A stretch of 5,741 nt of DNA from Planctomycetota bacterium (GTDB lineage: Bacteria > Planctomycetota > Phycisphaerae > Sedimentisphaerales > Anaerohalosphaeraceae). The position numbers were made by a program, and so were the translations under genes. The stretch lies in NCBI GenBank assembly GCA_003644215.1, contig QNBU01000079.1:1-5741 (forward strand), written 5' to 3'. This document shows, in pieces, positions 1 to 5,737 of the stretch; within the stretch, counting starts at the first letter, position 1; every line of letters starts with the position of its first letter. A model generated the notes under the pieces. The model was given only the letters and a program-made list of their open reading frames with translations, was not told the origin of the DNA and made no database searches.

Positions 1-953
1 AACGCCACTGACCAGCCAATCCAGTTCAGCGGCAAAATCCCCACAAGAACCCAGAACACCGGCTCGGAAATATCATCCCCCCATATCGCACAGATAATTG
101 ACAAGCCCGCAAAGAACAGCAATACGGTACAGAGCAGTGCGGCGATAATCGCCGTAAACCAGAACCCCCGCCGTTTCTTAGGCCGCTGGTGCTTAATCCG
201 CACCGGCACGATCAGCAAACACGCCTGCGCAATCAGTATCGCCAAGATAATCGCCCATATAATAAATACGGACGGGTCAGAAAATGAAAAAAGCCACCCA
301 TAAAACGAGTCGTAAAAATCGAGCAAACCAGTCATTCCAAAACCACTGTAATCCGTATCAGGACGACCAAACGCACATAAAACCAGCCACACAACCGGCA
401 TTAGCATCAACACAAAGAAAACGCTATACAGCACAATCGTTACAAACGGCCACTTTGTGCGGACTTTTCGAACGCCCCACACAACCGCCGCACCAACCAG
501 CAGCAGGACAACAATGCTCAGGATTTGCGCCAGCACCGTGCCGACAGATTCTGAACCGAAAATCAGAAAATACAGCGGGTCCAGCACCATCAAGATAACG
601 AAAACAACCAGTGCTATTGTAAGCCGCTTTATGGATAATTTACCGTCACCTCTTTGCATCGCGGCGGCAATCGGCTTACGATATTTAATCAGCACCGCAG
701 GGATGGCCGCCAAAACAGCGAAATAGCAAACACCTATCAAAACAATCCGCTGTATTTGTTTTTTGTGTTGGGCCTGCTCTTCGGCAATGGCTTGCTGTTC
801 GGCAACCGTCTGTTGATGAGTCTCGGGGATACTGTTTGGCGAATTGAGAACCTCCTGCGGCGTGTCCGCCTGCGCAGATTCAGCCGCAAAAACGGCCCCG
901 ATGCCAAAATAGAAAACAACAGATGCGATAATAAACAAATGCTTCATTTTCAC
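1..953 (-). CDS. Exported polytopic membrane protein of unknown function (C-terminus beyond left edge)
   Basis: I do not recognise the family. Reading from a GTG start, 317 residues are visible with no stop before the window edge. The GTG is chosen because AGGAG (960-964) sits 6 nt before it; the ATG two codons later (945-947) would be 12 nt away. Residues 1-23 look like a cleavable signal peptide (MKMKHLF n-region, hydrophobic core, cleavage at AVFA|AES). A Gln/Glu/Ala-rich, possibly coiled-coil stretch follows at 44-68. Hydrophobic segments lie at about 70-89, 110-132, 137-159, 169-194, 229-250, 264-290 and 298 to the edge. Charges obey the positive-inside rule: KYRK (90-93), RKVRTK (162-167) and RIKHQRPKKRR (252-262) would be cytoplasmic, while the acidic loop around 199-226 and GDDISEP (292-298) would be periplasmic. 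No catalytic motif is visible. The existence of the gene is well supported by this consistent topology; its role is unknown. Confidence 0.85.
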   Translation of the reverse strand, partial: MKMKHLFIIASVVFYFGIGAVFAAESAQADTPQEVLNSPNSIPETHQQTVAEQQAIAEEQAQHKKQIQRIVLIGVCYFAVLAAIPAVLIKYRKPIAAAMQRGDGKLSIKRLTIALVVFVILMVLDPLYFLIFGSESVGTVLAQILSIVVLLLVGAAVVWGVRKVRTKWPFVTIVLYSVFFVLMLMPVVWLVLCAFGRPDTDYSGFGMTGLLDFYDSFYGWLFSFSDPSVFIIWAIILAILIAQACLLIVPVRIKHQRPKKRRGFWFTAIIAALLCTVLLFFAGLSIICAIWGDDISEPVFWVLVGILPLNWIGWSVA

Positions 954-959
954 AATCAA

Positions 960-964
960 CTCCT
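960..964 (-). promoter_or_regulatory. Shine-Dalgarno site that decides the membrane-protein start
   Basis: The minus strand reads AGGAG, then six bases, then GTG, then AAA ATG. The spacing is ideal for the GTG (951-953) and long for the ATG (945-947), so the GTG is the more likely start. The two choices differ by only two residues. Confidence 0.65.
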
Positions 965-1008
965 GTGTTAAAAAATCTTACCTAAGTGTTCTTTGAAAAA
1001 GGACTCAC

Positions 1009-1014
1009 ATTATA
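1009..1014 (-). promoter_or_regulatory. Candidate -10 box for the membrane-protein gene
   Basis: The minus strand carries a perfect TATAAT about 56 bp upstream of the GTG start, which would give a leader of roughly 50 nt. No good -35 hexamer lies at 16-18 bp spacing; the sequence there is close to AAATGG. This is therefore a -10 match only, in AT-rich DNA where such matches arise by chance. Confidence 0.35.
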
Positions 1015-1138
1015 CAAACCCCCATTTTCGCCCATTTTAATCGCTATAACTATTGCGTTTACAATAAGTTACGGTGTTTTGCGAACATATCACTTTTAAC
1101 GCCAACATTTATGGAAAAACGCACAAAAAACGACAAAA

Positions 1139-1167
1139 TTGACGGAATCTGCCATTTTTTTAATAAA
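1139..1167 (+). promoter_or_regulatory. Possible sigma-70-type promoter for a plus-strand RNA
   Basis: TTGACG (1139-1144, five of six matches to TTGACA) is followed after 17 bp by AATAAA (1162-1167, four of six matches to TATAAT). Transcription would begin near 1174 and run through the stem-loops to the terminator at 1399-1442. The -10 match is mediocre and the surroundings are AT-rich, so this is only a candidate. Confidence 0.25.
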
Positions 1168-1212
1168 ACCGTAACAATATCACAACTTTTTTCTAATAAA
1201 AGGGTTGCATAA

Positions 1213-1240
1213 AAAGGATATATCGGCTAATATGTCCTTT
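1213..1240. repeat. 28-bp inverted repeat (11-bp arms, 6-base loop)
   Basis: The left arm AAAGGATATAT (1213-1223) pairs with ATATGTCCTTT (1230-1240). The only non-Watson-Crick position is a G-U wobble if transcribed on the plus strand. The loop is CGGCTA. It could be an RNA stem-loop within the candidate small RNA or an operator for a dimeric regulator. Confidence 0.6.
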
Positions 1241-1245
1241 GTGAG

Positions 1246-1263
1246 CTAAGATCGGCTTTTTAG
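1246..1263 (+). repeat. Short stem-loop repeating the CGGCT loop
   Basis: CTAAGA (1246-1251) can pair with TTTTAG (1258-1263), including one G-U pair, around the loop TCGGCT. The loop repeats the CGGCT core of the stem-loop just upstream, 29 bases earlier. The stem is weak by itself; the repeated loop is what makes it notable. Confidence 0.35.
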
Positions 1264-1350
1264 GGGTTGTTGTCTTAGTTTAAAATGAACCGTCCGATAA
1301 AAAGTTCGTATTTTTTACTGGACAGATTGTTTAAAATTTGTTAAAGAATT

Positions 1351-1371
1351 CAAAACGGCTTTGCCGATTTG
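1351..1371. repeat. Interrupted palindrome / stem-loop
   Basis: CAAA (1351-1354) and CGGC (1356-1359) pair with GCCG (1363-1366) and TTTG (1368-1371), with a single mismatch between the two blocks and a 3-base loop. On the minus strand it follows the addA stop by 112 bp and is followed by a modestly T-rich stretch, so it could also act as a weak addA terminator. Confidence 0.4.
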
Positions 1372-1398
1372 ATTATTGCAAGAGTTTTCTCCCCTCCG

Positions 1399-1442
1399 GA
1401 AAACATCAGAGAACCCAAAGTTTTCTGATGTTTTCTTTTTTT
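1399..1442 (+). terminator. Strong Rho-independent terminator
   Basis: GAAAACATCAGA (1399-1410) pairs perfectly with TCTGATGTTTTC (1424-1435). Three further pairs (GAA with TTT, one G-U) leave a 7-base loop, giving a 15-bp stem. A run of seven T (1436-1442), then A and four T, follows directly on the plus strand. On the minus strand the stem is followed by CGGAGGGGAG, so it is not an intrinsic terminator for addA. It would stop plus-strand transcription 41 bp before the addA 3' end. Confidence 0.85.
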
Positions 1443-1482
1443 ATTTTATCCGGTCGAACCTCCTCAAACTTTTCAGTTGCGA

Positions 1483-4400
1483 TCAATCCAGATTTATCTC
1501 GACCGATTTTTTCGGACAGAGAAAATATAGCCATACGGCGATGACGGGCTGTTTGAGGATGTCCGCCGCGGCGGTCGCGTAGGATCGCATTTGTCCGGCG
1601 TATTTTTCGGCTCGTTCACTGATAGCTTCTTCCGAAATACGATCCGTCTTGAAGTCCACGATCACCAGCCCTTCATCGGTCGGAATGATCATATCGATAA
1701 TCCCCTGCAGGACAATAATTTCATTATCGGATTGCGCGCCAACCTCTGCGGCGTTCAGCCCGTATGTAAACGGCCATTCGCGATAGACGCTGCCGCCTGC
1801 TTGTTTGGCCAGTTGCCCCAATTCACTGTTAAAAAATAAGACAATCGCCGCAACATCAATCGCCGCGGCAAGCGGTTCGGTCAGTTGTCCGGTTTCAATC
1901 AATCGAGACAGCATCGCCTGAATCGCTTTTGCATCGACCGGCCCGGACAAATCGACCTGTTCAAAGACAAGATGGGTCGCCGAACCCAATACCATCGCAT
2001 CCGGTCTTTTTTGACGGCGACCCGCGGGCTCACTGCTCTGTAAAATCGACGGTTTTTGTGAAAACGCTCGCTGAACACTCGCGGCGGAAAATTCATCATC
2101 CCGGTGTGTCAGTTCGCTGACACTTAATTTAGCCGGTGTCCGCGTAACATCGGAAAAATCGTATCGCCATTCTATATTCTGCTTGATTGTCTCAAACGCG
2201 GTGTTCGCCTCTTTGTCCTGTGGGCAGCCGGCTTTCGGCGACTCGGCGGTCGCTTTCAGCGAGCGTTTGGCGTCGAGTATCTTGTTCGTTATCGCATCAA
2301 GCTGTCGGCGCCCGATGTGCTGGGCAAAAAACAACCCGTCATCGCATAAAGTGTATTCGACATCGGTCCCAAGCAATTGATGCAGCGATGACTGGTTCGC
2401 AAAACCCGTCAGCACCCAGTCCAGATGGCTCCGCGCTTCACTCAATTTCCATCCGGGCAGGCCGTCTGCAAACTGTGCGAACCGGGACAGAAGCTCGGCG
2501 CAGGTGTTTTGCTTTATGCTTCCGGTTAAAATCAGCTTTTCCCGCGCCCTCGTCAGGGCCACATACAGGATACGCATTTCTTCGGCGATCGTTTTTTGGC
2601 GCGTGTGATCGGCGATCACCTGATGCGCCGTCGAGGCAAACGCCGCATTGGCATCTTTATCGGCGACCTGCAAGCCGAGCATCCGCTCGTCGATCAGGCA
2701 CGCCCCCGAAGTATCGCGCATATTGAATCGTGTGTTTAACTCGGCAACAAACACGACCGGAAACTCCAGCCCCTTGCTTTTGTGGATGCTCATAATCCGG
2801 ACAGCGTTCTGGCCAACGCTGTCCGGTTCGGCGGGCGCCCAATCCTGTTGATTCTCGTCCAGCTTTTCCAAAAATTCGACAAAGCGGCCCAGTGCGGTTC
2901 CCGGCTCCGTCGTACGGAAATGTTCAAACCGGATCGCGTGGTCATGCAGTTTAAGCAGATTTGCCCGCCGCTGCGCCCCGTTCGGCAAAGCGGCATAAAA
3001 TGACAGCAAACCTTTCTCACGAAAGACCCTGTCCAGAAAATCCGCCAGCGAACCGATGCGAACCTGCCGCCGCCATGCGTTGATTTGCGATAAAATGGTG
3101 TTTAGTTTTCCACACAAAGCTGCTTCATCGCCATCACTGGCGTACTGGCTGACCGTTTTGTAAAAGCTTGTCCTCTCTTTGGTGTGCAGACGAATTTTCG
3201 CAAGCTCGGTATCTGTAACACCAAAAACAGGGCTTCGCAGCAAACCGGCCAGTTCAATATCGCGATCCGGGTTGTCCAGCACTTTCAAAAGCGTCAGGCA
3301 ATCAGACACCTCGGTCGCCTCAAAGTAGCCGCACGCGCTTTGCGAGTTGACCGGAACGCCGGCCAGTCGGAGCATCTCAGTATAATCCTGTGCCTTGTGT
3401 GACAGCGACCGCATCAGCACCACGATATCGCGATACTCCACGCCGCGAAAGCCGTCCGTCTTTTTATCATAGACCTGAAACTCCGGCGCGCTCGTCTGTG
3501 CGCCCACGATCTTCTGAATTCGCTCGGCAACCCACACGGCCTGCCGCTGTGCGGCGCTGACCGATTGAGCCGGATCGTCGGAGTCGTGCCGCCAAGTGCC
3601 ATCATCTTGCTCATTCAACAGGGCCAATTCGACCGGGTGGCGGGGGCCGTCTTTGGCCTCAAACGCCGGATAGTCAAACCCGCTGACCAGCTCGGCCCGT
3701 TTGTCATAATCCATCTGCGCGACCGCCCGCGTCATCGTCTGCGAAAACAGGGCGTTGACAAAATCGACAATTTCATTCCGGCAGCGAAAATTGTCCTGCA
3801 AATCCACTCGCACCGGTAATTCCGGAGGGCCAGAGCCGTCGCCGGCGTTTTCAAGCTGGTCGAGAAAGATGTCCGGCTTGCTCTGACGAAATCCATAGAT
3901 GCTTTGCTTGACATCGCCCACCACGAAAACATTATCATCGCGAGAGACCTGCTCAAGGATTCGCTGCTGGACGGCGTTAATATCCTGATACTCATCGACA
4001 AAAATATACTCAAATCGTTCTTTGAGCTTATCTGCCGTCTCTGGTTGTGTTTGCAACAGTTTCAGAGCGTGATGTTCCAGGTCTGCAAAATCCAGCACAT
4101 TGCGTCTTTGTTTGGCAGCGGCATAGAGCGCGTCAAACCGTTGCATCAGTTTCAGCAGGGTCTTTGTTTGGGTCGCCACCTGCGGTGCCAGCCGCTGCTG
4201 GTATTTTGGACACAGCAGGGCGAAATCGCGCAGACCCTTCAATGTATCCTTGACCTTATCAATGGGCTGTTTGATCGTGTCCTTGATGTCTTGGGCCCAG
4301 AGTTTTTTCTTAAAGCGAGGCATATTGGGTATGCCCAAATCTCCAACGTGTGCAGCGCACAGGTCAAAGCGGTCTTTTTCCAATAAAGTCCGTGCCGTTT

Positions 4401-5184
4401 CAACAGCCGGAAAATAGTTTTGTTCGATGTAGTCGGTAACAAAATCGCTACCGCAATGCTGCGCATCCAGCGAAAGCGCATAGTTCAGCCGCTTTTGGCA
4501 GTGATCGAGCTTTCGCAGCAGTATTTCTTTCTGCGCATTCTTGAGTTCGGCATAGGCAGCATCCTGATGATCGTTCAGTGCGGCGGCCCGGTCGTAAAAG
4601 TCAGCCCGATTGACAATGCTGTCGAGAAACCCGGTCAACGGAATGATCATATCCACAAAGCTATTGGTACCGGCCTGAACACGCCGCCCGGCAAAGAGCG
4701 ATTCGATATCCTTTGCCATCGCCTCGTCGGCCCAGGCATCCTCCAATGTACCGGCCAGCAAGTCGGCTTTCAGCAATCGCTGCTCATCCGCATCGAGAAT
4801 GCCGAACGCCGGATCCAGATCGATCAGATAGAAGAATTCGGTCAGAATGCGTTTGCAGAATGAGTGAATCGTGCTGATATAGGCGCGATCCAGTAACAAA
4901 AGCTGTTGTCGCAGGCGGCTGTCGTGGGTGTCCAGATAGCGCTGATAGAGTGTTTCGGCGATCCGGCTGCGCATTTCTTCGGCCGCCGCATCGGTAAAGG
5001 TCAGCACCAGCATCGAATCGGCCCGAACCGGATCGGTACCGTCAGCAATCCGCCGGACCGCACGATGCGACAAAACCGCTGTCTTGCCGGTTCCCGCCGA
5101 GGCCGTAACCAGCACACCCCGGCCAACGGTCTCGATGGCCCGCTGCTGGGCGGGCGTCCATTTGTCGTTTTTCGATTTGCTCAT
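1483..5184 (-). CDS. addA: AddA, ATP-dependent helicase/nuclease subunit A
   Basis: This is a UvrD/Rep-type superfamily 1A helicase with a C-terminal RecB-family nuclease. With AddB it unwinds and degrades DNA from double-strand breaks to make 3' ends for RecA. It has 1233 residues; Bacillus AddA is about the same length. Motifs seen: Q-motif TPAQQRAI (10-17), Walker A ASAGTGKT (28-35, Lys34), LTFTDAAAEEM (61-71), STIHSFC (104-110), Walker B DEYQD (397-401), GDVKQSIYGFR (423-433), NFRCRNEI (465-472), IMSIHKSKGLEFPVVF (797-812) and LYVALTRAREKL (873-884). The nuclease has His1071 and Glu1075 (HLVFE), Asp1164 (GIIDMI), Asp1177-Lys1179 (VDFKTD) and QMRSY (1198-1202), so it appears active. The ATG at 5184 is preferred because MSKSKNDKWTPAQQ matches the usual AddA beginning; an in-frame TTG at 5244 would add 20 untypical residues. 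No strong Shine-Dalgarno site precedes the ATG. No addB is adjacent on either side. Confidence 0.96.
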   Translation of the reverse strand: MSKSKNDKWTPAQQRAIETVGRGVLVTASAGTGKTAVLSHRAVRRIADGTDPVRADSMLVLTFTDAAAEEMRSRIAETLYQRYLDTHDSRLRQQLLLLDRAYISTIHSFCKRILTEFFYLIDLDPAFGILDADEQRLLKADLLAGTLEDAWADEAMAKDIESLFAGRRVQAGTNSFVDMIIPLTGFLDSIVNRADFYDRAAALNDHQDAAYAELKNAQKEILLRKLDHCQKRLNYALSLDAQHCGSDFVTDYIEQNYFPAVETARTLLEKDRFDLCAAHVGDLGIPNMPRFKKKLWAQDIKDTIKQPIDKVKDTLKGLRDFALLCPKYQQRLAPQVATQTKTLLKLMQRFDALYAAAKQRRNVLDFADLEHHALKLLQTQPETADKLKERFEYIFVDEYQDINAVQQRILEQVSRDDNVFVVGDVKQSIYGFRQSKPDIFLDQLENAGDGSGPPELPVRVDLQDNFRCRNEIVDFVNALFSQTMTRAVAQMDYDKRAELVSGFDYPAFEAKDGPRHPVELALLNEQDDGTWRHDSDDPAQSVSAAQRQAVWVAERIQKIVGAQTSAPEFQVYDKKTDGFRGVEYRDIVVLMRSLSHKAQDYTEMLRLAGVPVNSQSACGYFEATEVSDCLTLLKVLDNPDRDIELAGLLRSPVFGVTDTELAKIRLHTKERTSFYKTVSQYASDGDEAALCGKLNTILSQINAWRRQVRIGSLADFLDRVFREKGLLSFYAALPNGAQRRANLLKLHDHAIRFEHFRTTEPGTALGRFVEFLEKLDENQQDWAPAEPDSVGQNAVRIMSIHKSKGLEFPVVFVAELNTRFNMRDTSGACLIDERMLGLQVADKDANAAFASTAHQVIADHTRQKTIAEEMRILYVALTRAREKLILTGSIKQNTCAELLSRFAQFADGLPGWKLSEARSHLDWVLTGFANQSSLHQLLGTDVEYTLCDDGLFFAQHIGRRQLDAITNKILDAKRSLKATAESPKAGCPQDKEANTAFETIKQNIEWRYDFSDVTRTPAKLSVSELTHRDDEFSAASVQRAFSQKPSILQSSEPAGRRQKRPDAMVLGSATHLVFEQVDLSGPVDAKAIQAMLSRLIETGQLTEPLAAAIDVAAIVLFFNSELGQLAKQAGGSVYREWPFTYGLNAAEVGAQSDNEIIVLQGIIDMIIPTDEGLVIVDFKTDRISEEAISERAEKYAGQMRSYATAAADILKQPVIAVWLYFLCPKKSVEINLD

Positions 5185-5207
5185 TAACTTGTAGAGTGTC
5201 AAAAATG

Positions 5208-5229
5208 GGGGTTGCAACACCTGCACCCC
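5208..5229 (-). promoter_or_regulatory. Possible stem-loop in the addA leader
   Basis: GGGG (5208-5211), T and GCA (5214-5216) can pair with TGC (5222-5224), A and CCCC (5226-5229), leaving one bulged T and a 5-base loop. In the addA transcript it ends 23 nt before the start codon. The addA start lacks a clear Shine-Dalgarno site, so leader structure could influence translation; that role is inference only. Confidence 0.25.
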
Positions 5230-5270
5230 AACAAAACCTATCAAACTCAGCGTAAAATCTGCCGTTAAGC

Positions 5271-5299
5271 ACTCTAAGCGGATCGCTGGTTAATGTCAA
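5271..5299 (-). promoter_or_regulatory. Probable sigma-70-type promoter of addA
   Basis: On the minus strand a perfect TTGACA (5294-5299) is followed after exactly 17 bp by TAGAGT (5271-5276, four of six matches to TATAAT). Transcription would begin near 5264, leaving a leader of about 80 nt before the ATG at 5184. The hexamers, spacing and position are all suitable for addA. Confidence 0.5.
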
Positions 5300-5339
5300 A
5301 TCTTGTCCGGAGTTTTTATTCAACTGCGTAAGGAGTTTT

Positions 5340-5405
5340 ATGGGGTTGATTTTGCTAATGACAGGGTGTTTGGATTCATTTTTAGATAGGATTAACGGAG
5401 TTTAG
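5340..5405 (+). CDS. Doubtful 21-codon reading frame with a Shine-Dalgarno site and lipobox-like motif
   Basis: AAGGAG (5330-5335) lies 4 bases before an ATG that opens a 21-residue frame ending at TAG. The peptide begins MGLILLMTGC, which resembles the end of a lipoprotein signal (LMTGC, Cys10). It lacks the basic residues usual at the beginning of such signals, and only 11 residues follow the cysteine. No good plus-strand promoter was seen. It could be a chance frame, a very small lipoprotein, or the remnant of a longer gene damaged near the repeats that begin 6 bp downstream. A chance frame is the most likely. Confidence 0.15.
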   Translation: MGLILLMTGCLDSFLDRINGV

Positions 5406-5410
5406 CAAGA

Positions 5411-5439
5411 CCTGTTATGTATCCTGTAAATCCTGTTAA
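5411..5439. repeat. Three CCTGT-type short repeats
   Basis: CCTGT recurs at 5411, 5423 and 5432 (spacing 12, then 9) in the pattern CCTGTtatgtatCCTGTaaatCCTGTtaa. On the minus strand it reads as repeated ACAGGAT-like units. The array directly abuts the left end of the MITE-like element. It is short and imperfect. Confidence 0.5.
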
Positions 5440-5618
5440 GGGGCTGCGTATAAATAAACTGTTCATTTGTCGCTCAGATTTGCATTCGATTTAGCCGCAA
5501 TCGATTGAGCGAAACCGCAGGTGTAACTATTCTACATCGAGGATTTCGTGATTGAGATTCGGCTGAAGATAATGTGAAGATGAGATGAGAAATGGATAGG
5601 TTATTTATACGCAGTTCC
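5440..5618. mobile_element. MITE-like element with terminal inverted repeats
   Basis: The ends are GGGGCTGCGTATAAATAA (5440-5457) and, inverted from 5601-5618, GGAACTGCGTATAAATAA: 16 of 18 positions match, with 14 perfect in a row. Continuing inward to 5471 and 5587, a further 10 of 14 positions match, giving about 26 of 32 overall. The element is 179 bp, too short for a transposase, and holds no credible frame. TAA flanks both ends (5437-5439 and 5619-5621) and may be a 3-bp target duplication, although three bases can match by chance. The interior has an imperfect hairpin at 5470-5512. It fits a non-autonomous element mobilised in trans; I cannot assign the parent insertion-sequence family. 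A structured intergenic palindrome is the alternative. Confidence 0.6.
5470..5512. repeat. Imperfect internal hairpin of the MITE-like element
   Basis: TCGCTCA (5470-5476) pairs with TGAGCGA (5506-5512), and inside it TCGATT (5486-5491) pairs with AATCGA (5499-5504) around a 7-base loop. The two stems are separated by 9 bases on one side and 1 on the other. Confidence 0.4.
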
Positions 5619-5698
5619 TAATACGACAGCGCGATTTGAGACTGTAGCACTGATTGTAACGCATTTCTTACTAAGGAGTTAAGCTGTTTTTGTGAAAA

Positions 5699-5737
5699 TT
5701 CTAAATCCGAAATTCTAAATCCTAAACAAATTCAAAA
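5699..5737. repeat. 7-bp-periodic degenerate tandem repeat (TYCNAAA)
   Basis: Four contiguous heptamers TTCTAAA, TCCGAAA, TTCTAAA and TCCTAAA occupy 5699-5726, and after a CAAA spacer TTCAAAA follows (5731-5737). Seen at 14 bp, AAATTCTAAATCC is repeated exactly (5696-5708 and 5710-5722). The array stops 4 bp short of the window edge and may continue. I recall similar AT-rich heptamer arrays between genes in environmental bacterial genomes, but have no search to support that here. Confidence 0.65.

Larger units (their letters stand above)
1174..1445 (+). ncRNA. Candidate structured small RNA ending at a strong terminator
   Basis: The sequence shows a strong intrinsic terminator on the plus strand with no plus-strand protein gene before it. 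Upstream are three further stem-loops: 1213-1240 (11 bp), 1246-1263 (6 bp) and 1351-1371 (4 + 4 bp around a mismatch). The loops of the first two each contain CGGCT, as part of the 7-mer ATCGGCT at 1222-1228 and 1251-1257. GCCGAT at 1363-1368, in the third stem-loop, is complementary to ATCGGC, so a long-range or kissing contact is possible. The start is inferred from the promoter candidate at 1139-1167 and could instead lie nearer 1210. I recognise no known RNA family; it does not look like tmRNA, SRP RNA or RNase P RNA. The alternative is that these are DNA operator-type palindromes plus an isolated terminator. A trans-acting RNA fits best because the only gene downstream on this path is antisense addA. 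Confidence 0.33.
965..1482. other. Intergenic region without a convincing protein gene
   Basis: This 518-bp stretch is clearly more AT-rich than addA. The part from 965 to about 1210 shows only short A/T runs, a possible -10 box for the membrane protein and a possible plus-strand promoter. The part from about 1213 to 1449 contains three stem-loops and a strong plus-strand terminator. Short open frames here lack ribosome-binding sites and recognisable protein features. No tRNA, CRISPR array or known riboswitch consensus was recognised. Confidence 0.7.

Noticed and set aside
284..971. Several overlapping plus-strand frames of 90-105 codons at the left
   Set aside because: They are antisense to the membrane protein, whose signal peptide, charge pattern and ribosome-binding site make the minus strand the coding one.
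1017..1028. 12-mer AACCCCCATTTT also present inverted at 5202-5213
   Set aside because: A shared 12-mer on either strand is about what chance gives in a window of this size, and the two copies sit in different orientations relative to their genes.
1338..1582. Plus-strand frames of 68 codons across the terminator
   Set aside because: They begin without a ribosome-binding site, read through a strong terminator and overlap the addA 3' end in antisense.
2187..2726. 179-codon plus-strand open frame opposite addA
   Set aside because: It lies wholly antisense to addA, whose helicase motifs span the region. Its composition is arginine/serine/proline-rich, as expected for a shadow frame, and there is no recognisable domain.
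3904..4386. 160-codon plus-strand open frame opposite addA
   Set aside because: It covers the antisense of conserved AddA regions including the DEYQD motif, and has no ribosome-binding site or family resemblance.
5185..5244. TTG start at 5244 that would lengthen AddA by 20 residues
   Set aside because: The extra residues do not resemble an AddA beginning, no Shine-Dalgarno site precedes the TTG, and the ATG at 5184 gives the expected N-terminus and length.
5692..5718. GTG frame after AAGGAG at 5673-5678
   Set aside because: The spacing to GTG is too long, the frame stops after eight codons, and it falls in the heptamer repeat.
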